Shown here in pieces: positions 9,547-18,700 of a DNA stretch of 64,000 nt; within the stretch, counting starts at the first letter, position 1; each line of letters opens with the position of its first letter. The translations under genes were made by a program, and so were the position numbers. The DNA comes from Tritrichomonas musculus (Eukaryota; Parabasalia; Tritrichomonadida; Tritrichomonadidae), in assembly GCA_039105265.1 (NCBI GenBank), contig JAPFFF010000008.1:1302001-1366000 (forward strand), in the 5' to 3' direction. The notes below the pieces were generated by a model. That model searched no databases, was not told where the DNA came from, and saw only the letters and a program-made list of their open reading frames with translations.

Positions 9547-10895
9547 ATGAAAGATGAAACACTCGATAATTTTAGTTTGGATGACTTGAAACTTATTCAT
9601 TACAATAGATTATATGAAAATCAATATATTACCATTATTGATTTATATTTGAACCTTGCTTTAGATTTACATATAGATGAAAACAACTATATAACATCAC
9701 TTTCAATACATTATTTGTAACAATTTTCATGTGAGACAGTAGAAAAGCACAATTCTTTACTTCAATTCTCAAATATATTCATCCAAAATGTTGCCAAAAA
9801 AGAATGATGAAGATCTCAGCCAAATGTTAGAAGAACTTATCAGTCAATTGACTCAATCAGTCCAAAAAATTAATTCCAATAGAAACAGTAATCCATTAAT
9901 TAAAAAAGCTTTTTTAATTAATTATTAAATACTATATCTTTCTTATTAAACAAAATTCTTGCTCATAATTCAGAGAAACTCTCAACAAATTCTATTTTTG
10001 AGTAATTCAAAGAAAAAACAAATATTTTATATTATTCTGACTTCACCTTTCTAAAAATGGATATGCTTTTCACAATTCCATATTAATCAATGAAATTGAA
10101 ATCAGACTTTCTTTTGATTTTTCAATGATGTTCTCAGTTCTCAAAGAAAATTCCAATTGATACTCACTTTGCCAATCAGATGCAATCTATCTTATTTAAA
10201 GTATTGATTGCATTGATTCTATTTTGACTAATGGCACAAAAGCGAATTCACGAGGAGTTAATAATTCTCTTTCAAATTTTAATATTGAAAGCAAACCAAT
10301 TGATCTAACAAACAATGAAAATGAGCAAGAAAGTTTAGAACAAAGAATTTTTTCTTTAGTTTTTCAATCTCAATCAAATAATCTGAAACGTATTTAGTGA
10401 CTCGCTGATGTTTTATTTATTGACATTTGCTGTTCCAGTTATCAAAGAAAACATTAATAACTCCCTAATCAATACATCATTGTAGAATTCGACAAAATGC
10501 CTATTTCAACTCGATTTCTTCTTTCATTGATTTATAGCTGAATACATGAGAGAATAATTTGAAATTTGGCCATTTGATTATACTCAAATTTGCTTTCTTT
10601 TCTTCTTTCTTTTAATAAAAATAACGATGTCAAAGTTATTAACGAGCCGTACAGAAAAAGTTGTACTACTAAAAAATGATTCAATCATCAGTGCTTTTGG
10701 CATTTTTATTTTGAAACAACCAAAACCGTAAAAATGCTTTCATATTCATTGATACAACCATCTTCTTGTCAAAAATTCATTAGAATGTTATACATAAACT
10801 TAAATCAAGAAAGTGTTCCTAAAGAAATATTTCGTGATAATATCACATGTGATGAAATTTCACTGCAAAATGAGAAATTGTATATAGTTGAATAA
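9547..10895 (+). pseudogene. Decayed coding-like region, family unknown
   Basis: Several plus-strand segments read like protein but are separated by stops. One is a 57-codon frame at 9547-9720 (MKDETLDNFSLDDLK...). Another is a 53-codon frame at 10734-10895 (MLSYSLIQPSSCQK...), whose frame stays open upstream for about 18 codons. Composition is less extreme than in the flanking spacer. I do not recognise a domain. It may be the remains of one trichomonad gene or of two. Confidence 0.3.
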
Positions 10896-11851
10896 TACAT
10901 AAGATGATCATTTTTCTTTTGTTCACGCATTTTCTTTCCAATATCAAATGACATGAGATGTTAAATAAATATTTCTTTGCCAAATATTCATTTTATTTAG
11001 CATTATTTGTAGCATTGATATAAATTTTTGGTTTATATCTCTAATGTGAAGAAGATTACATATTTCACTTTGAATCTCTGAAGTATTACAAAACTTAAAG
11101 AGCATTCATAATTAAATATAAATAAACTAATTTTAGAGAATGAAAGAATCCTTAGAATCAAATATAATAATATATTCAATATTGGCTTTATATGTACAGA
11201 TTAGTTAAAAACATGATGATTCACATGGTAATCTCAAATTTTGTTTCCTTATTCTTACAATAAAGAATAAAAAAAAAAATTCGAAAATCATATTTACATT
11301 TGTATAATAGGTTCATAATATTAAACCAGCAGCCATTTAAATATCATAATTTACAATAAAGATCATGAAATGTATGAATATTTTTTTTTTATCATTTATG
11401 ATCAGATCAGATTTTCTTTTTAGTTATTTTTTATTAATAAATCATATCTATTTTTAATTTTTCTTTGAAGTGGATCATATCGAAGCTGATAAAATAAAAA
11501 AAGCATTTCATTTTGAATATTGGATTATGCATACAATTTTGAAATGAGTTTTGTTTAATTTGTATCAAATTTTCAATTAATTTCAATTAGTTTAGAATTT
11601 TTGAAACTAAAAACCGTCTAGGTAAAAACTTGTTGAAATTAATTCAGAAGCAAATATATCTCAATATACCTCAATTATCATACATCAAAACTATAAATAT
11701 ATATATTATGATGTTAAAGTTATTACTTTTTATATTTTTTAAAAGCTTTTAAAAAATCAAAATATTAAAATGATGAATGCTAAATTTTATAATGAAATTA
11801 AAAAAAATTTCTTATCAAAGTATTAGAATTTTACCAAATCCTTATTTTTTT
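10896..11851. other. AT-rich intergenic stretch
   Basis: Nearly 1 kb of low-complexity AT-rich DNA, with nothing I can support as a gene or repeat. Confidence 0.45.
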
Positions 11852-12292
11852 TTATCTTTTACTCTTTGGTTTTTTCTTTCCACAGTATCTACATCTATCA
11901 TCATATCCATAATTGTGTTTTTCACCACATGCACACTGTGGCTTTCTGCAATATCTACAAATTCCTTCGTAATTGAAATCATGGCGTTCACCGCATTCAC
12001 ATTGTGGCATTCTGCAATATTTACAAAAACCGTCGTAATTGAAGTCGTGGCGCTCACCACATGCGCATTGAGGCTTTCGACAATATCTGCAAAAACCATC
12101 ATAATTAAAATCATGTACTTTTCCTCTTTTGCATGGCTGCTTTCTTTGGCTTGCTGCTTTACCATGTAAACGATTATTTTTTTCACGGCGTTCTTTTATT
12201 CCTGGAGTAGATGCTTTCCCCATTTTGTTAAAGTTTTTTTTTTCTCTTAACGAATACAAAAAGAAAAACGGTTCACCAGATTTTTTAGGCAT
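11852..12292 (-). CDS. Small basic protein with tandem Cys/His zinc-knuckle-like repeats
   Basis: Family not recognised. The C-terminal half holds four near-identical units of about 22 residues, HDFNYDGFCRYCRKPQCACG. Each contributes CxxC, CxC and a histidine, and the last unit ends RCRYCGKKKP. The spacing suggests a chain of zinc-binding modules. The N-terminal part is lysine/arginine-rich (GIKERREKNNRLHGK), which suggests nucleic-acid or nucleolar binding; that is inference. Two ATG starts are possible: 12292 (146 residues) and 12223 (MGKASTPG..., 123 residues). The second gives a more natural N-terminus because the first 23 residues look like translated leader. Confidence 0.6.
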   Translation of the reverse strand: MPKKSGEPFFFLYSLREKKNFNKMGKASTPGIKERREKNNRLHGKAASQRKQPCKRGKVHDFNYDGFCRYCRKPQCACGERHDFNYDGFCKYCRMPQCECGERHDFNYEGICRYCRKPQCACGEKHNYGYDDRCRYCGKKKPKSKR

Positions 12293-13166
12293 TGAAATTT
12301 TCAATCACAAGTCAAAAATCTAACCTTGAAAGTATTTGAAAACAAATAAACTGAAAAAAAATATAGATTTTTTGAGAGTATTTTTTGGATGATCATAAAA
12401 ATAAAAGATTGCCAATTATTTGAAAAAATAAAAACGTTTTAAGAATTCTTGAAATTTTTTGTGAATAATCATTGAATTTTTATATGATGAATTAACCCAT
12501 TTTTCAAATTGCATTATCTTTTTATTTAATTTGTTTTGTTTATAATATAAATAACAATTTTACAGAATAAAAGATATTATTAAAATTTTATTGTAATTCA
12601 TTCTCTCATTTAAATGCTAAAACATCGTTTTTATATAGGTTTAAGAAATTATTTGATTTCACTCTTGGTAATAACATGTTTAGATAGCACACAATATAGA
12701 GATAAGTTTCATGATCATAATTAACTCATTTTTATTCGATATGCAAATGAACGCATTCATAACAATTTTTTTATGAAAATTTTTCATTGAAAAATTGCAA
12801 CCACCTACAAAAATTTTTATATTATTTTGAATCACATGTTATTTAAAACAAGCAATGCTACATTAAAAAGAGTCTTAAAGAAAGAAAGTTTTCGCATAAG
12901 AAAATATTACAATATTTTTTATAAATATCTCTTTTTTCAACATTATTTTTAACATTCGAGCAACAAACATGAAGCCTACAAATATATACATATATATTTG
13001 GCAAAAAAAAAAAAAAATATTATCATTTGTAATTGTTATCTATGCAATAACACACCAAGATCCACTTGAATACTGATTTATTAGAGTAATTATCTCTTGG
13101 TTCTTACTGCAATCTAATGGAGTTCTATGAAATAAATTAAAAAATTCCATCATACAAAAAAAAAAA
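12293..13166. other. Intergenic, AT-rich
   Basis: About 870 bases between two minus-strand genes. I see homopolymer runs and TATA-like words but no gene. Confidence 0.45.
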
Positions 13167-14101
13167 TTAAACGGCTGACTTGATTGATGCATCAACTTTT
13201 TTTGTTCCCAATAAAATTTTCACAATTTCGACATTATCTTTTAAACAAGCAAGATGAAGAGGGGTCATTCCATCTCCATCTTTACAATTTACATCAATTT
13301 TTGGTGATGTCAAAAGAAGTTTAATCATCGGAATATCTTGATTATGAACTGCATGATGAAGAGGCATACAATTCCCATATTTATGCCACATCAAGTAAGA
13401 AGACTCAAATACAAAGTCTTTGCAATTAACATTTACACGATCATTTGACAAAAGTAGTTTAACAACTTCAATTTTTCGTTTTTCAACAGCAAAATGTAGT
13501 GGAGTCCAGTAAGTTTTAAATTAAACACCATAAGATATCAAATAATAAAACAGTATAAAAGATAAATTAAAATCCCATCAATTCCATTAACGTCAAGTCC
13601 TTGCTTAATAAGAAATTGAACCAGTTTACAGTTCCCTCCTTCTGCTGCAATATGCAAAAATGTCCTGTTAAATTTATCCCTTTCATGAAGATCAAACCCT
13701 TTGTTTTTATATAACCACATGAAAATTTCAAAATGCCCATATTCAGCTGCAATTTGTAATGTTTGTGCGAAATCAACACCATGCTCATCTAAGATACGTA
13801 TTATATCCATATTTCCACCAGCAACAGCAAAATGCGAAATTGGAGTTTCGTTTTCATCTAACTTTTTAATATCTGCTCCATGCTCGAGTAAAAAATTGAA
13901 GCAGTTTATGGCGCGATAAAAAGCGGCGACTGAAATCAAAGGAGGCGAATTAGTTAAAATATCTGGTAAATCACCAAGAATCCAAAAAAATTGTTGATTA
14001 ACATCAAGTCCGCTTGATACCTCCTCTTGAAGAGCTTTCGCATTATCAGTAATTAAATAGCCAAGAATAGCTTGTTCGCTAACTTCTCTCTTTTTCGACA
14101 T
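13167..14101 (-). pseudogene. Ankyrin-repeat protein gene, interrupted
   Basis: Reading on the minus strand from the ATG at 14101, about 175 residues form ankyrin repeats (FNFLLEHGADI, TFLHIAAEGGN, LVQFLIKQGLDVN). The frame then runs into about 60 bases of AT-rich sequence with stops (around 13500-13560). It resumes in another frame with WTPLHFAVEKRKIEVVKLLL and two more repeats to the stop at 13167. The repeat register implies that the two halves were one protein of about 290 residues. The inserted stretch lacks the GTATGT...ACACAG signals of trichomonad introns, so a small insertion making a pseudogene is likelier than splicing. Ankyrin proteins are a very large family in trichomonads. Confidence 0.7.
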
Positions 14102-14182
14102 GATTAAAATAAATTATTTTAGTAAATTTGACCAAATATGCTTTGATTTTTACTATTATATAAAAATTTTCAAGTTTTATTA
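14102..14182. promoter_or_regulatory. 81-bp divergent promoter region
   Basis: Only 81 bases separate the start codons of the ankyrin gene (-) and the BTB/discoidin-like gene (+), so both promoters must fit here or overlap the genes. The stretch is T/A-rich and has no recognisable box. Confidence 0.4.
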
Positions 14183-15571
14183 ATGCATTCACAATTTCTT
14201 ACTCCATCATTCTCAAACTTAGAGATTAAATACTTCGAAAAAGTATATTATACAAATCGAGAAATCATCGGACTTCAATCAAATTATGTATTAAATAATC
14301 CATCATTATCAACCATTATACTTCCATCAATTAAAGGTCCAATTGATGAATTAATTAACTATTTATATGGGCAAGAATCTATTAAAATTGACGAAAATAA
14401 CGCTTTTTTTTATGAACTTATGTCCACTTTTCTTGAGTTTCGAGATAAACAAATTTACAATTCTACACGAAATTTTTTACCAAATCATCCTACACTTAAT
14501 ATGGTTGATCTTTTTTTTAAATCAACCAAAGAAACAAATTTTTCTGATAATAATGTTTATACTCCTTACATTGATCGTATTAAAGATTATTTTAAATATA
14601 ATGACGATGCATACATTTCATATTATGCAGTTAATTTGGCTTTAAATAAATCAATTAATCTTGATTTGCCTTCTGCAGAAAAGATTTTAAAATGTTTACT
14701 TAAAGATTTTCAAACTACTGAGTATCAAGATGAAAAATATAATGAGATTGAAAAAACTATTGTTGCATTTATAGAGAAATATCCTGCAGCGCAATTGCTG
14801 CGTACTATTCTTTTGACTCCATTTTTTAATATCGGGAAAATCACAATGTTCAAAGATTTAGTGTCACAATTTACTGAGGAAACCTATCCGAATGAATCAA
14901 ATGAGGGATACTTTGAATCTCACAAGGGAGATGATGACAACAAAGATAATTTTTCAATTCAAATAAATTCTGATTCAATAGAAGAACCATTTGATTTTAA
15001 AATTGTTGAAAAGGTGAATCCGACGTTTATAATCTCTTTTCACACGTTTTCATTTGATATTCAATCGTACTCATTGAAAATTGATTCATCATTTCCATAT
15101 CCAATAAATTGGTCAGTTTATGCAAGTTCTGATCGAGTGAATTATGAAGAAATTCACCACGTTGAAAATTGCGGCCTATTCCTAGACAACAACGAAATGA
15201 TTAATTTTAAAGTCACCAATCATGTTCGTTTTGCACGATCTTTAAAATTTGTTTTATTCAGGTCTTCAAAAGAACATGATGATGACAATGATAACGATTC
15301 TTTAATAGCAAATGATAACCTTAATACTTTGGCGATATCAAAATTTGATATTTATGGAACTTTTCACAACTCTTTTTCATATGAAAATAAAAACTGCAAG
15401 TTATTAAATGACAGGAGATCTCGTGCAATTGAATTGCTGTTGGATTTAGCACGAAGAACTGAGCACAGAAGCAGTGACACAGATGGTGACGAATTAAGTG
15501 GAATATCTTTTTTACAGATGCTAAGAGCTTTAGACCTTTCAACTGATGATTCTGAAACTAATACCGATTAA
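14183..15571 (+). CDS. BTB-like plus discoidin (F5/8C)-like protein
   Basis: The 462-residue protein has an N-terminal segment (about 20-100) with the spacing of trichomonad BTB domains: a conserved ILPSI, then ELINYLYG with alternating hydrophobics. An alpha-helical BACK-like stretch follows (about 130-215). Residues about 245-395 form a beta-rich module with FSFDIQSYSLKI, NWSVYASSDRVNYEEI and KFDIYG. These match the trichomonad F5/8-type C-like modules in which YTLKS and WSVEGSND phrases occur. The family may act in ubiquitin-ligase adaptors, but no CUL3 contact can be shown here. The assignment rests on pattern memory. The tail is acidic and Ser/Thr-rich. It is divergent from the ankyrin gene. 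Confidence 0.6.
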   Translation: MHSQFLTPSFSNLEIKYFEKVYYTNREIIGLQSNYVLNNPSLSTIILPSIKGPIDELINYLYGQESIKIDENNAFFYELMSTFLEFRDKQIYNSTRNFLPNHPTLNMVDLFFKSTKETNFSDNNVYTPYIDRIKDYFKYNDDAYISYYAVNLALNKSINLDLPSAEKILKCLLKDFQTTEYQDEKYNEIEKTIVAFIEKYPAAQLLRTILLTPFFNIGKITMFKDLVSQFTEETYPNESNEGYFESHKGDDDNKDNFSIQINSDSIEEPFDFKIVEKVNPTFIISFHTFSFDIQSYSLKIDSSFPYPINWSVYASSDRVNYEEIHHVENCGLFLDNNEMINFKVTNHVRFARSLKFVLFRSSKEHDDDNDNDSLIANDNLNTLAISKFDIYGTFHNSFSYENKNCKLLNDRRSRAIELLLDLARRTEHRSSDTDGDELSGISFLQMLRALDLSTDDSETNTD

Positions 15572-15783
15572 TCTGATTTTACAATTTAGGATACTGTTTA
15601 CAATTTTTTTGATTGTATATAATATTATTTTTATAAATGTGTATATATTCTCATATTTTTATTAAAACTTTTATGTTTATATTAGCTATTACTCTCTATG
15701 TTAATAAATATATATCTTTTATGGTTTAATCGAAAAATTTGAAAAATTAAAACCGAAATATATATGGTCAAATCTCCAAAATT

Positions 15784-15789
15784 TCATTC
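15784..15789 (+). promoter_or_regulatory. Possible initiator (Inr) next to start codon
   Basis: TCATTC lies immediately before the ATG at 15790. The Trichomonas vaginalis initiator is TCA followed by a pyrimidine and A/T, placed within a few bases of the start codon, and TCATT fits it. Other genes in the window do not show an equally good match, so chance is possible. Confidence 0.25.
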
Positions 15790-18700
15790 ATGAATTTTGG
15801 GAATAGTGGAAATTATCAATATAATTACTCAGGATACGGAACACAAGGAAACTATCAAAATAATCAACAACAATGGAATCAAAATTATCAAAATCCTCAG
15901 CCAAATAATAATTTTCAAATGAATCGACCTCAAACAATGCCATCAGCCGCACCAGTAATGGATTTCTTTGATCTAACAGCAGCATCATCTCCTCAAACTC
16001 CTTTGAATCAAGGGCAGCAGGCACTTCAACAGCAAAATATAAAAACAAATCCAGCAACACCATCAATGAGCCTAAGTTCTTTACGGGCTGAATTGGAATC
16101 TAGTGGAGAAAAACTCGATAAATACGCATTAGGCCCTCAAAATTTGAATAATACTACAATGAATTCATCTAATCAAACTAATCAAAATACTCAATTATAC
16201 GGAACACCAAATCCAGGGCAAGGACAATATGGCCAAAGTAATTTTGGGGCCACTAGCTATGGATATCCACAACAAGCGCAACAACAATTTTCAAATAATA
16301 ACCAGCAATATCAAGCTCAGCCAGCAAATAATATTTTTGGAAATTCAAGTTCTAAGGTTATGCCACAGCAATCAAAGACATCGCAAGCAAGTAATGCAAA
16401 CTTTGATTTCGGAATTTCTACTCAGCCTCAACAGCAAAACAATTTTGACTTTGGATTTCCCTCTGGACAACAGCAACCGCAACTTTCCCAACCACAGAAT
16501 AATAACATCAATACCGCTCCCCCACAACAACCTAAACAAGATATGTTCAATTTTGCCGCGCCAGCTTCATCTAATATTAATAATCAGCCATCATCCGTAC
16601 AACAAAAAAATAATTTAAATAACGGATTAGGCCAACCCCCATCCACCCAACAGCAAAATAATTTTGATTTCGGTTTTCCTTCCGCATCTCAATCTCAGCA
16701 ACAGCAACAACAACAGCAGCAAAGCAATGCAAATAACAATGCACAGCAAAAGCAGCAGAATAATTTCGATTTTGGATTTTCTATTAATTCTCCTCAGCAG
16801 CAGCCAAGCAATTTAAATAATAACTTATCATCACATCCAGCACAACAGCAACAAAATAACTTTGATTTTGGATTTCCAACTCAACAACCTCAGCAAGCAA
16901 GTAATAATAATAATTTGTCACCTCCTCCAGCGCAACAACAGCAAACCCAACAAAATAATTTTGATTTTGGACTTTCTCAGCCTTCTCAACCTCAACAAAC
17001 GCAAAATAATTTAAATTCTGTACCAAATCTTCCTTCTCAACAACAAAGTAGCTTAAATAATAATCTCGTACAGTCTTCTTCTCAGCAAAACAACTTCGAT
17101 TTGGGATTTTCGTCTCCATCCCCACAACAATCAAGTGTTAATAATAGTATAGCTCCTCCACCAGGACAACAAGCGCAATCTCAGCCAACTGACTTTGATT
17201 TTGGCTTTTCAGCTTCTCCGAATTTACAAAAGCAAAGTAGCAACAATATAAACACAGTTCCTCCAACACCAGCTCAGCAAACTAGTAATAATTTTGATTT
17301 TGGCTTTTCTTCTCAACCTCAACAAACTAGCAATAATAACAGCCTTGCTCCACCACCAACGCAACAACAGAACAATAGTTTACCTCCACCAGCTCAAAAA
17401 CAGACTAATGATTTTGATTTTTCTTCTCAACCTCAACAAACAAGCAATAATAATACCTCTATAATGACACCACCAGGACAACAGCAAAATAACAATTTAC
17501 CTCCTTCTGCACAACAACAAAACAATAATTTCGACTTCGGATTTCCATCACAACAGCCTCAGCAAACAAGCAATAATAGCAACAGTTTGCCTCCTCCATC
17601 GCAGCAACAGAAAAATGATTTCGACTTCGGATTCCCTTCACAGCAACCTCAGCAAAGTAGTAACAATAATACTCTTACTCCCCCACCAGGCCAACAACAG
17701 CAAAATAATAGCTTACCTCCTCCTACGCAACAACAAAATAACTTTGATTTCGGATTCCCTTCACAGCAAACAAGCAATAATACAAATCTTGCTCCACCAC
17801 CAGGCCAGCAGCAAAACAGCACTTTACCTCCTCCATCACAGCAGCAAAACAACGATTTCGACTTTGGATTTCCATCACAACAACCTCAGCAAAATAGCAA
17901 TAATAATGCTAATCTTGCTCCTCCACCAGCACAGCCACAGCAAAGCAACGATTTCGACTTTGGATTTCCATCACAAAACCCACAACAAGGTAGCAGCACC
18001 AATTCCACCATATCTCCATCATCAGGCCAACAGCAGCAAAACAACTTTGACTTCGGATTTCCTTCACAGCAGCCACAGCAAACAAACAGCAACAACAGCA
18101 ACAGCCTTGCTCCTCCTCCAGGCCAAACTCAACAAAATAATTTTGATTTTGGAGCACCTCAGCAGCAGACAAGCAACACTCTAGCGCCTCCGCTAGGCCA
18201 GCCGCAAGGAAGCTTCGAATTCGGCCTTCCTCAGGCTCAGCAGCAGACAAGCAGCGAGCAGCCGCAGCAAGAAGGTGAAGGGCACAGAAGAAGGAGGCGA
18301 AGGAAAGTCAACCCAGAGTCAAAGCAGCCTCAGCAAGATGGATTCAATCCGTTCCCTGACGGACAGCAGCAGCCATTCGACCCATTCGGAGGCCAACAGC
18401 AGCAGCAGGCTCCGTTTGATCCTTACGGAGGACAGCAGCAGCCTTCGTTGCAGCCTCCTCCGGGACAGACACAACAGCAGCAGCCTCAGCAAGAAGGATT
18501 CAATCCGTTCCCTGACGGGCAGCAGCCATTCGACCCATTCGGCGGACAGCAACAGCAGCAAGAAGCTCCCTTTGATCCGTATGCAGGACCGCAACAGCAG
18601 CAGGCAGCTCCAGAGGAGCCAAAGAAGCCGAGCCTCAGATCATTTGACATGTTCAGGTTCGATGACGATGAGAAGAAAGATGAAGAAGCACAGCCAGCAG

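Noticed and set aside
13490-13570. Spliceosomal intron in the ankyrin gene
   Set aside because: No GTATGT-like 5' end or ACTAAC...AG-like 3' end, as known in trichomonads; kept only as a possibility in the findings.
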